Assembly (NCBI GenBank): GCA_964464755.1
Contig: CAYXGZ010000001.1
Span: 62,001 to 126,000 of the forward strand
Direction: 5' to 3'
DNA from: CAYXGZ01 sp964464755
GTDB taxonomy: Bacteria > Planctomycetota > MHYJ01 > JACPRB01
Length of the DNA stretch: 64,000 nucleotides
Positions 36,376-47,552 of this stretch are shown one piece after another. The notes under the pieces were generated by a model. The model had not been told where the DNA came from and searched no databases. It saw only the letters and a program-made list of their open reading frames with translations. The position numbers and the translations under genes were made by a program. The first letter of the stretch is position 1; the number at the start of each line of letters is the position of its first letter.

Positions 36376-36726
36376 ATGCGGGACTTCAGGGACCTCGTGG
36401 CCTGGCAGAAGGCGCACCGGCTCGCGGTGGAGATCTACCGCGGGACCGCGTCGTTCCCGCGGGAGGAGCGGTTCGGGTTGACCTCCCAGGTGCGGCGGTC
36501 GGCGGCCTCCATCGGCGCCAACATCGCGGAGGGTCACGGGCGGGGCGGCGGCCCGGAGTTCCGGCGCTTTCTCGCCATCGCGCTCGGCTCGGCGACCGAG
36601 TTGCAGCACCACCTGCTCCTGGCAAGGGACCTGGGGTACCTGGACCCGCCGCAGCACGGAGGCCTGGAGTCCGCCGTCGAGGAAGTCCGCCGGTTGATCC
36701 GGGGGTTGGCCGGGTATCCGAGGTAA
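36376..36726 (+). CDS. Four-helix bundle protein (S23/IVS-type)
   Basis: The 116-aa protein starting MRDFRDLVAWQKAHRLAVEIYR is a clear four-helix bundle protein: FPREERFGLTSQVRRSAASIGANIAEGHGRGGGPEFRRFLAIALGSATELQHHLLLARDLGYL. The family was first described from intervening sequences in 23S rRNA genes but also occurs as free-standing genes; its function is unsettled. Here it lies between repeat arrays 3 and 4, which have the same orientation. No rRNA sequence surrounds it. An in-frame ATG at 36337 would start inside the array arm and is less likely. Confidence 0.9.
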   Translation: MRDFRDLVAWQKAHRLAVEIYRGTASFPREERFGLTSQVRRSAASIGANIAEGHGRGGGPEFRRFLAIALGSATELQHHLLLARDLGYLDPPQHGGLESAVEEVRRLIRGLAGYPR

Positions 36727-37056
36727 GAGAGCCGGAAAGCCCGAAGGCCCAAGAGCCCGAGAGCCGGAGAGCAGGAAAGCCCGAGAGCCAGAAACCCAAG
36801 AAAGCGCCAACGGTAGATCCAGACTGTAGAGGGGTCCTACCGAAAGCCCGGGTCCACCGGCTTTCCTGCTTCCTGGCTCTCCCGCTTTCGGGCTTCTTTG
36901 GCTTTCTGGCTTTCCTGCTTTCTGGCTTTCCTGCTTTCTGGCTCTCCCGCTTTCGGGCTTCTTTGGCTTTCTGGCTTTCCTGCTTTCTGGCTTTCCTGCC
37001 TTCTGGCTCTCGGGCTTTCGGGCTCTTTGGCTTTCTGGCTTTCCGCCCCCTTCCTT
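36727..37056. repeat. Octamer repeat array 4, with conserved core on plus strand
   Basis: A short arm of AGCC-N-GAA octamers (36727-36800) is followed by the core 36806-36866 (GCCAACGG, ATCCAGACTGTAGAGGGGTC, TACCG, CCGGGTCCACCGGCTTTCC). A long complementary arm runs to 37056. That arm contains a 65-bp unit beginning TGGCTCTCCCGCTTTCGGGC at 36874, repeated at 36939 with one or two changes. Arrays 3 and 4 have the same core order and orientation and bracket the four-helix bundle gene. No gene is present. Confidence 0.88.
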
Positions 37057-37091
37057 GGTTAAGCTGTCCGGCACCCAGGAGCCCACCCACC

Positions 37092-38344
37092 ATGGCCCAG
37101 AGCTTCCACCAGCAGACCCAGGCCCTGTTCCGGCGCGCCGCCGACGTCATGAAGCTGCCCGAGGACCTCCGCGTCATCCTCGAGGAGCCCAAGAACATCG
37201 TCACCGTCCATTTCCCCGTCCGCATGGACAACGGCAAGCTCCGCCTCTTCCAGGGCTACCGCATCCAGCACAGCAACGTCCTCGGACCCTACAAGGGCGG
37301 CATCCGCTACAGCGCCATGGTCTCGCTCGACGAGGTCAAGGCCCTCGCCGCCCTCATGACCTGGAAGTGCTCCCTCGCCGGCCTCCCCCTCGGCGGCGCC
37401 AAGGGCGGCATCGCCTTCGACCCGACCAAGCACAGCAACGACGAGCTCATGCGCATCACGCGCCGCTTCACCCACGCCCTCGGCACCACCATCGGCGCCG
37501 ACTACGACATCCCCGCGCCCGACATGGGCACCAACGCCCAGACCATGAACTGGATCATGGACACGTACATGAACTCGGTCGGCTACGCCAATCGCAACCT
37601 CCACCGCGGCGTCGTCACCGGCAAGAGCATCGCCTGCGGCGGCTCCGAGGGCCGCGAGAAGGCCACCGGCCAGGGCCTCGTCTTCCTCGTCGAGGAGTGG
37701 GCCCGCCTCAAGAAGTTCGATCTCTCCAAGGCCACCTACATCGTCCAGGGCTTCGGCAACGTCGGCGCCAACGCCGCCCTGCTGCTCGCCCCCTCCGGCG
37801 CGAAGTGCCTCGCCGTCTCCGACCACAAGGGCTCGATCGCCAACCCCGACGGGATCGACGTGACCGCCCTCGCCGCCCACGTGAAGGCCAACGGCAGCGT
37901 CGCGGGCTTCGCGGGCGCCAAGGCGATCAAGGTCGACGAGTTCTGGAGCACCCCCGCCGACCTCTGCATCCCCGCGGCGCTCGAGAACCAGGTCACGCCC
38001 GACGTGGCCGCGAAGCTGAAGGTGAAGCTCGTCGCCGAGGGCGCCAACGGGCCGACCACGCCCGAGGCCTACACCGCGCTCGTCGAGAAGGGCGTGGAGT
38101 TCCTGCCCGACATCCTCGCCAACGCGGGCGGCGTGATCGTCAGCTACTTCGAGTGGACCCAGAACAAGAACAACGAGCAGTGGGACCTCGACGAGGTCGA
38201 CGCGAAGCTCAAGAAGCGCATCCTGCGCAGCTACAAGAACGTGCGCGACGCGATGAACCGGCACAAGACGGACATCCGGACGGCGTGCTACATCGTGGCG
38301 CTGGAGCGGATCGCCGCGGCCTTCCAGGAGCGCGGGATCTTCCC

Positions 38345-38348
<4 letters not shown>
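37092..38348 (+). CDS. gdhA: Glu/Leu/Phe/Val dehydrogenase (glutamate dehydrogenase)
   Basis: The 418-aa protein has the family hallmarks GYRIQHSNVLGPYKGGIRY, MTWKCSLAGLPLGGAKGGI (Lys92 and Lys104), the NAD(P) fold VQGFGNVGANAA near 218-229, and NAGGVIVSYFEWTQN. The most likely reaction is reversible oxidative deamination of glutamate; cofactor preference cannot be read reliably. AGGAG lies 12 nt before the ATG. It stands alone after array 4 and its stop overlaps the end of the convergent kinase gene by 4 bp. Confidence 0.92.
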
Positions 38349-41323
<2,975 letters not shown>

Positions 41324-41385
41324 GGGAGGCGAGTATACCCGAACTGTCCGCGGGGGCCGGGATCGGGTATCATGCCCCGCCGAAC

Positions 41386-44300
41386 ATGGCTACCACCGGC
41401 GGACCGGCGAGCGGGCAGCCGACCAGCGGCGGGCCCGGCAGCCAGAAGGACCTCGCGAAGGACGGCCTGCTGTCCATCGCCCCCCGGGACGCCCAGGGGG
41501 CCCCCACGCTGGGCGGGATCCCGCTCGTGAAGAAGCTCGGCCAGGGCGGCATGGGCGCCGTCTACCTCGGCAAGCACCCCCGGCTGGGCGTCGAGGTCGC
41601 CGTCAAGGTCCTGCCCTTCCACCTCGCCGACCAGGACCCCAACACGATCCAGTACTTCATGCGCGAGGCGCAGGCGATGGCGCGCCTCAACCACAACAAC
41701 CTCGTCCGCATCTACGACGTGAACGTGGACGGGGACCCCGCGGCGGGCAGCGCGATCTGGTTCCTGGTCATGGAGTACGTCTCGGGCCGCTCGGCGGGCT
41801 CGATCATCCGGGAGCGGATCAAGCAGGGGCTGGGGCCGCTGCCGGAGAACGAGGCCCTGGAGCTGCTGATCGCCTCCGCGGAGGGCCTGGCGGCCGCGCA
41901 CGACGAGCGCTTCGTCCACCGCGACATCAAGCCGGACAACATCATGGTGCCGGTGGGGGCGGACGGGATCCCCCAGTGGCGCAAGGCGAAGATGATGGAC
42001 CTCGGCCTGGCCAAGCCGCACGACGACAACGCGGCGGGGCTGACGGGCACGAACGTCGCCATGGGCACGCCGGGGTACATGGCCCCGGAGCAGGCGGAGA
42101 ACGCGAAGGAGGTCGCGCCCACGGCCGACATCTTCTCGATGGGCGGCACGCTGTACACGATGCTGTCCGGCACGGCGCCCTTCCAGGGCAACACGGTCCT
42201 CAACGTGCTCAAGAAGACGACCGAGGAGCCGCACGTCCCGATCCGCCAGGTGAACCCGAACGTCAGCGAGCCGACGGCGGCGCTCATCGACACCTGCCTG
42301 GCGAAGAAGCCCTCGGACCGGTACCAGAACGCGGGCTTCCTGCGCGACGCGCTGAAGGTCTGCCTCTCGTCGCTCGAGAGCCAGGCCGCGCCCGAGATGA
42401 CGCTGATGTCGCTGAAGAACATCCAGGCGCTGAAGCCCGCGGTGCCGTACGTGGCGCCGGCGAGCGACATCGCGACGGTGCGGGCGACGCCCTCGCCGGG
42501 GGTCGCGCCGTCGGACGCCAGGCCGGTCCCGGCCCCGGCCGCCAAGGGCGGCGGGTCGAAGGCCCTGCTCGGGCTGGCCGCGGGCTGCCTCGTGCTGGTG
42601 CTCGGCGCGGGGGTGGTGGGCGGCGTGCTGTGGTTCCGGAAGGGCGAGGATCCCGAGAAGCTCCGCCAGGCGGCCGTGGCCGCGGAGAACTCCGGCGACT
42701 TCGACGGCGCGCTGGCCGCCTACGAGAAGGTGCTCAAGGCCAGGCCCGGCGACGCGGGCGCGACGGGGGCGATCGAGCGGATCCGCGCGCGGAAGGTCGA
42801 CGCGGACTACGAGCGCCACCTGCAGGTCGGCACGTCCGCGTACAACAACGAGCGCTGGGGCGACGCCGAGGCGGCCTTCGAGAAGGCCGTCGCGGTCAAG
42901 GACACGCCGGACGCGCGCAAGCGGCTCGAGGACGCGCGGCGCTCGAAGGCGGCCGACGCGGACTTCCTCGCCAAGATGAAGGAAGGCGACGACGCGATGG
43001 ACGCGGACCGCTTCGCGCTCGCCGAGCAGGCCTACCGCAGCGCGCTCGACAAGAAGCGCACGTCGAAGGCCGCGGAGGAGGGCCTGGCCCGGGCGAAGGC
43101 GGAGCTGGCCGCGGAGTCGGTCGCGCGCGACGTCGAGGCGACGGCGAAGGGCGGCGCGGCCGAGAAGGCCTGGGACAAGGCGCGGGACGGGCTGAAGAAG
43201 CACGAGGGCTCGTACGTGCTGCGGATGGCGGCGGCGCGGCTGGGGCTGGACGGCCTGTACGGCTGGTACGGGGACGCGATCGCGGACGCGGAGCGCGCGT
43301 CGCAGGTCGGGGCCCGGCCCGAGAAGGTGAAGGCGGCCAAGGAGCTGAAGTCCCAGCTCGAGGGGCGGCGCGCGGAGGCGGAGAAGACCGCGGGCGTGCT
43401 CAAGCAGATCGAGGACCTGGTCCAGAAGGGCGACTACGACGCGGCGGAGAAGCTGCTGTCGGGGGCCGACTCGAAGAACAAGGACGCCTACAAGCAGCGC
43501 ATCAAGGACGGCAAGGCCTGGAAGAAGGCGATGGACAACGGCGGCGAGGACGAGGGCAAGGGCAAGCTCGTCTCGGCGCTCGAGGAGTACAAGAAGGCGC
43601 TCGGCCTGCGCGCGACGGACGCGGCGACGGTCGAGGCCGTGCGGCGCACCGAGGAGAAGATCGCGAAGGCCTTCGACGAGGCGCTGGCGCAGTCGAAGCA
43701 GGCGGCGATGGCGTTCGATTTCTCCGCGGCCCGCGACCACTGCTCGCGCGCCTCGAAGCTGAAGCCCGGCGACGCGAGGCTCAAGGACGCGGACCTCGAG
43801 ATCCGGGTGCAGGAGTGCCTGGGCGACGCGAAGAAGGCGGAGGACGCGAAGCGGCTGGGCGACGCGCTGACGGCGCTGAAGCGGGCGCTGGACCTCCGCG
43901 AGGACCCGGACACGCGGCGGCGCTACGACAACCTGATGGCCTCGAGCGCCCTGCAGGCCGCGTTCGCGGCGGTGGCGGAGGGCAACCGCGCCGAGGGGCT
44001 GCGGCTGGCCCGCGAGGCCGCGAAGAGCAACCCGTCGAACCCCGAGCTGGCCCAGCTGGAGGAGAAGCTCTGGCCGGACCTGCTGGCGGAGAAGGCGGCC
44101 GTCGACGCCGCGCCCTACCTCGACACGCTGCTGCTGGCGCGGGACGGGCGGGTGGTCGGCGCCGGCCGCGGGTACCGGGTGTTCGCGCCCGAGGACCTGG
44201 CGACGAAGCACGACGAGCCGATCAGCGCGGGCTACCTCTACGCCCCGACCCTGCTCGAGGAGGGCGGGCTCAGCCTGATCGGCCCGAAGGCCGTGCCCTC

Positions 44301-45066
44301 CGAGAACGCCGAGGCCCCGGATCTCGCGATCTGGGCGCCCGGAGGGGCGAAACCGGTGGCCCTCGCGGTGGGGGAGATGACCGTCGTCCAGCGGGCCTCG
44401 CGCGTCGCCCGGCTCGAGGGCGGCGTGCTGGTGCGGAGCACCTGGACGTCGGGCGGGTCGGCCGGCACCGAGCCCGACTACTACTCGGTGGACCTCTGGA
44501 GCCCGGACGGCAAGGGCGGCGGGGCGAGGGAGATCTGCTCCGCGCAGGGGCACCTCGTCGTGGCGGTCGCCCCCGGCGGCTCCGCGTTCGCGACGGCGGG
44601 CGGGATCTACCGGACGTACCGCGCGGCGCGCAAGGTCGAGGAGCGCAAGCTCGACACGAACGTCTACCTCTGGACGCCGCAGCTGCAGAAGCGCGCGGTG
44701 GACCTCGGGCAGGAGGTCGGGGCCGCGCCGGTGCTGGCCTGGACGGCGGACGGGCGGAGGCTCGTGGTCGGGACGGAGTCGGGGCGGGTCTTCGTCGTGA
44801 ACGCCGACTCGGGCGCGGTCGAGGCGAGGATCGACCTCGCGTCGAAGGCGACGGCGCTCAGCTGCTGCCCGGACAAGCCGGCGGCGGCGGCGGTGTCGGG
44901 CGGCAAGGTCGTGATCTTCGACCTGGCCGGCGGCTGGACGGCGACGCCCGCGGGGATCGCGGGCGCGAAGTCCGCGCTGTTCTCGTCCGACGGCAAGTCG
45001 CTCTACGTGGGCGGCGAGGACGGGAAGCTCCGCCGCTACGCGCGGACCCCGCTGGTCCCCCGGTGA
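41386..45066 (+). CDS. Ser/Thr protein kinase with TPRs and C-terminal propeller-like domain
   Basis: The 1226-aa protein has an N-terminal kinase domain: LGQGGMG (51-57), VAVKVL, VHRDIKPDN (Asp180), and a DLG rather than DFG (205-207), then GTPGYMAPEQ. A transmembrane segment lies near 392-417. A long TPR-like series follows to about 900, ending with a region of repeated strands (LLLARDGRVVGAGRGYRVF, VLAWTADGRRLVVGTESGRVFVVN, FSSDGKSLYVGGEDGKLRRY) that looks like a WD/YVTN-type propeller. It is probably a membrane-anchored sensor kinase. A TATCAT box lies 12 nt before the ATG. The stop overlaps the ABC ATPase gene (GTGA), so the two are coupled. Confidence 0.92.
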   Translation: MATTGGPASGQPTSGGPGSQKDLAKDGLLSIAPRDAQGAPTLGGIPLVKKLGQGGMGAVYLGKHPRLGVEVAVKVLPFHLADQDPNTIQYFMREAQAMARLNHNNLVRIYDVNVDGDPAAGSAIWFLVMEYVSGRSAGSIIRERIKQGLGPLPENEALELLIASAEGLAAAHDERFVHRDIKPDNIMVPVGADGIPQWRKAKMMDLGLAKPHDDNAAGLTGTNVAMGTPGYMAPEQAENAKEVAPTADIFSMGGTLYTMLSGTAPFQGNTVLNVLKKTTEEPHVPIRQVNPNVSEPTAALIDTCLAKKPSDRYQNAGFLRDALKVCLSSLESQAAPEMTLMSLKNIQALKPAVPYVAPASDIATVRATPSPGVAPSDARPVPAPAAKGGGSKALLGLAAGCLVLVLGAGVVGGVLWFRKGEDPEKLRQAAVAAENSGDFDGALAAYEKVLKARPGDAGATGAIERIRARKVDADYERHLQVGTSAYNNERWGDAEAAFEKAVAVKDTPDARKRLEDARRSKAADADFLAKMKEGDDAMDADRFALAEQAYRSALDKKRTSKAAEEGLARAKAELAAESVARDVEATAKGGAAEKAWDKARDGLKKHEGSYVLRMAAARLGLDGLYGWYGDAIADAERASQVGARPEKVKAAKELKSQLEGRRAEAEKTAGVLKQIEDLVQKGDYDAAEKLLSGADSKNKDAYKQRIKDGKAWKKAMDNGGEDEGKGKLVSALEEYKKALGLRATDAATVEAVRRTEEKIAKAFDEALAQSKQAAMAFDFSAARDHCSRASKLKPGDARLKDADLEIRVQECLGDAKKAEDAKRLGDALTALKRALDLREDPDTRRRYDNLMASSALQAAFAAVAEGNRAEGLRLAREAAKSNPSNPELAQLEEKLWPDLLAEKAAVDAAPYLDTLLLARDGRVVGAGRGYRVFAPEDLATKHDEPISAGYLYAPTLLEEGGLSLIGPKAVPSENAEAPDLAIWAPGGAKPVALAVGEMTVVQRASRVARLEGGVLVRSTWTSGGSAGTEPDYYSVDLWSPDGKGGGAREICSAQGHLVVAVAPGGSAFATAGGIYRTYRAARKVEERKLDTNVYLWTPQLQKRAVDLGQEVGAAPVLAWTADGRRLVVGTESGRVFVVNADSGAVEARIDLASKATALSCCPDKPAAAAVSGGKVVIFDLAGGWTATPAGIAGAKSALFSSDGKSLYVGGEDGKLRRYARTPLVPR

Positions 45067-45854
45067 CCGACGCCGCGATCGTCGCCGACGGCCTGGTGAA
45101 GCGCTACCGCGACAAGGTCGCGGTCGACCGGGTCTCCCTCGAGGTGAACCGCGGCGAGTTCTTCGGCTTCCTCGGCCCCAACGGCGCGGGCAAGACCACC
45201 ACGATCAAGATGCTCTGCGGGCTGCTGCGCCCGTCGGAGGGCCGGGCGCTCGTCGCGGGGCGCGACGTGGCCGCCGACCCGCTGGGCGTGAAGGCGCGGA
45301 TCGGCATCCTCCCGGAGGTCATCGAGACCTTCGACCGGCTCTCGGGCTGGGAGCTCGTCGTGTTCAGCGGCCTGATGCACCGGGTGCCGGAGGCGGAGGC
45401 GCGGCGGCGGACGGAGAAGCTGCTGGACCTCGTGGACCTGGAGCCCGCGGACCGGGGCAAGCTGGTCATCGACTACTCGATGGGGATGCGCAAGAAGGTC
45501 GCGCTGGCCTGCGCGCTGGTGCACGGGCCGGAGGTGCTCTTCCTCGACGAGCCCTTCAACGGGATCGACGCGATCTCGACGCAGGCGATCCAGAAGGCGC
45601 TGCAGTCGCTGGCGGCGAAGGGGACGACGATCTTCTACACGTCGCACGTGCTCGAGGTCGTGCAGAAGCTCTGCACGCGGGTGGCGGTGATCGACGCGGG
45701 GCGGCTGAAGGGGATCGGGACGCTGCCGGAGCTCGGGGTGCAGTCGGGCCTGGGGCCCGGGGCCCAGCTCGACGAGATCTTCGTGAAGCTCGTGGGGCGG
45801 GCGGGCGGGCCGGTGGGCGACGTGGACTGGATGGGGGCGCCGGGCGCGCCGTGA
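45063..45854 (+). CDS. ABC transporter ATP-binding protein
   Basis: The 263-aa protein (GTG start overlapping the kinase stop) has Walker A GPNGAGKT (38-45), a signature-like YSMGMRKKVALA, and Walker B VLFLDEP followed by FNGIDAIS and the H-loop TSHVLE. It is the DrrA/NatA-like exporter ATPase type. Its partner permease is coupled directly downstream. The LSGGQ signature is degenerate (SMGMRKK), as is common in this subfamily. Confidence 0.93.
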   Translation: MTDAAIVADGLVKRYRDKVAVDRVSLEVNRGEFFGFLGPNGAGKTTTIKMLCGLLRPSEGRALVAGRDVAADPLGVKARIGILPEVIETFDRLSGWELVVFSGLMHRVPEAEARRRTEKLLDLVDLEPADRGKLVIDYSMGMRKKVALACALVHGPEVLFLDEPFNGIDAISTQAIQKALQSLAAKGTTIFYTSHVLEVVQKLCTRVAVIDAGRLKGIGTLPELGVQSGLGPGAQLDEIFVKLVGRAGGPVGDVDWMGAPGAP

Positions 45855-47488
45855 TCGGGCACCTGCGGCTGCTGGTCTGGCTGCGCTGGAAGTACCTCTG
45901 GCGCTCGACGTGGGGGCAGCGCCTGGCGTTCCTGGTCGGGATCCTCGTCGCGGGCCTGCTGTCGACGGCGCTGGCGGGCGCGATCGGCGGCGGGCTCGGC
46001 AAGGTCTTCGAGGACCAGGAGCCGGTGGTCGCGTGGAACTTCGTCCACCTCGGCTTCGCGCTGGTCTACGTGCTCTGGCTGCACCTCGGGAGCTTCTCGG
46101 ACCTCTACGACCCCGGCCGGCTCGCGCCGTTCCCGGTGCGGCCGGGCGTGGTCTTCCTCGGCGGCACGCTCGGCACGCTGATCGGGATGGCGCCGATCTT
46201 CGGCGGGGGGCTCGCGGCGGGCTTCGCCGCGGCGACGGGCGGGGGCGCGGTCGAGACGGCGGTGCGGGCGGGGCTCTTCGCCCTGCTGATCCTGCACCTG
46301 CAGATGCTCTCGCGGGCGCTGCGGCTGGCGTTCCTGTCGATCCTGACGAGCCGGCGCTGGCGGGACCTGATGATCCTGGTCTCGACGTTGCTGGGCGGCG
46401 GCATCTACCTCGGCACGCAGTTCTTCCGGCGCGAGCTGATGGGGGTGACGGGCGGCTGGTTCCGCGAGTCGGCGGAGCGGGGGCTCTTCGAGGCCTGGAC
46501 GGCGTGGACGCCGCCGGGGTGGCTGGCGCGGGCGTACCGGCTAGACGGGCCGGAGGCCTGGACGGGGCTGGCCCTCTTCGCGGGGGTGACGGCGCTGGTG
46601 GGCTGGGTCGGCGCGCGGCTCGAGGTGCGGCTCTCGTTCGGCGAGCCGGTCTTCGGCGGGGGCGGGGCGAAGGCCGCGGCGAAGGCCGTCGGGCGGCCCT
46701 TCCTCGTCGGGGCGGCGCGGCTCGTGCGGGCGCTGGGGGGGCTCGAGGCGGCGGCCGTCGCGCGCAAGGAGCTCTGCGTCTTCTTCCGGGACCCGCTGGT
46801 GCGGCACCGGCTGCTGACGGGGATCTTCTACCTCGTGATCCCGATCGCGGGGCCGCTCGTGATGGTCGACGGGACGCGGGACGCCTTCCACCTGCGGCGC
46901 TGGGTGCCGGCGTCGCTGGGCTACCTGCTCCTGTTCTCGGAGATGGCGTTCCTCGTGAACCAGTTCGGGCTGGACGGGACGGCGGTGCGGACGCTGTTCG
47001 GCTTCCCGGCGGCGCGCTGGAAGCTGATCGCGGGGAAGAACGCGGCGTACGTCGTCGTGTTCGGGACGCTCAACGCGGCGGCGCTGACGGTCGCGGCGGC
47101 CGCCTTCGGCGCGTGGGCCGCGCTGCCGGTGGAGCTGGCGTACGGGACGGCGGCGCTGGCGGTGGCGACGGGGCTGGGCAGCGTGGTGAGCGTGGGGCTG
47201 CCGACGCGCTTCCTGGCGCCGGGCACGCGGCTGTCGCGGCAGGACGCGGACGGCTGCCTGCTGACGCTGCAGAAGGGGCTGGCGACGATGGCCGTGGGCG
47301 TGCTCGTGGCGCCGATCGGGCTGGCGCGCTTCGGCGTGGAGGCCTGGCTGGGGCCGGGCTGGACCTGGCTGCTCGTGCCGTTCGTGCTGGCGTACGGCGC
47401 GGCGCTCTGGGCGGCGGGGCTGTTCCTGGCCGCGCGGCTGCTGGAGAGCCGCGAGGAATCGATCGGCGACACGTTCCGGGCCGCGTAG
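45851..47488 (+). CDS. ABC-type membrane permease protein
   Basis: The 545-aa protein (GTG start, overlapping the ATPase stop) has about 12 hydrophobic segments. Examples are RLAFLVGILVAGLLSTALAGAIGG near the start and YVVVFGTLNAAALTVAAAAFG later. Cytoplasmic stretches include RKELCVFFRDPLVRHRLLTG, a pattern of ABC-2-like exporters. Substrate is unknown; the upstream kinase may regulate it. The strong coupling of kinase, ATPase and permease suggests one functional unit. Confidence 0.8.
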   Translation: MIGHLRLLVWLRWKYLWRSTWGQRLAFLVGILVAGLLSTALAGAIGGGLGKVFEDQEPVVAWNFVHLGFALVYVLWLHLGSFSDLYDPGRLAPFPVRPGVVFLGGTLGTLIGMAPIFGGGLAAGFAAATGGGAVETAVRAGLFALLILHLQMLSRALRLAFLSILTSRRWRDLMILVSTLLGGGIYLGTQFFRRELMGVTGGWFRESAERGLFEAWTAWTPPGWLARAYRLDGPEAWTGLALFAGVTALVGWVGARLEVRLSFGEPVFGGGGAKAAAKAVGRPFLVGAARLVRALGGLEAAAVARKELCVFFRDPLVRHRLLTGIFYLVIPIAGPLVMVDGTRDAFHLRRWVPASLGYLLLFSEMAFLVNQFGLDGTAVRTLFGFPAARWKLIAGKNAAYVVVFGTLNAAALTVAAAAFGAWAALPVELAYGTAALAVATGLGSVVSVGLPTRFLAPGTRLSRQDADGCLLTLQKGLATMAVGVLVAPIGLARFGVEAWLGPGWTWLLVPFVLAYGAALWAAGLFLAARLLESREESIGDTFRAA

Positions 47489-47517
47489 AAAAAGTGCGGT
47501 TCGGGCCGCGTTGGGGC

Positions 47518-47532
47518 GGTACGATCCGTACC
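47518..47532. promoter_or_regulatory. Inverted repeat GGTACG-ATC-CGTACC upstream of the M61 peptidase
   Basis: A perfect 6-bp inverted repeat with a 3-bp centre lies 20 bp before the ATG at 47553. It could be an operator or a small leader hairpin; nothing else in the window repeats it. Confidence 0.35.
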
Positions 47533-47552
47533 ATCCTTCGGGAAAACCAACC

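Noticed and set aside
36376..36726. Four-helix bundle gene considered as a 23S rRNA intervening sequence.
   Set aside because: No rRNA sequence lies on either side.
36024..37056. Octamer arrays considered as CRISPR arrays.
   Set aside because: Units are 8 bp with no unique spacers of about 30 bp, and no cas gene is near.
36034..37086. Minus-strand repeat-rich ORFs around arrays 3 and 4.
   Set aside because: Same octamer artefact, and antisense to the four-helix bundle gene.
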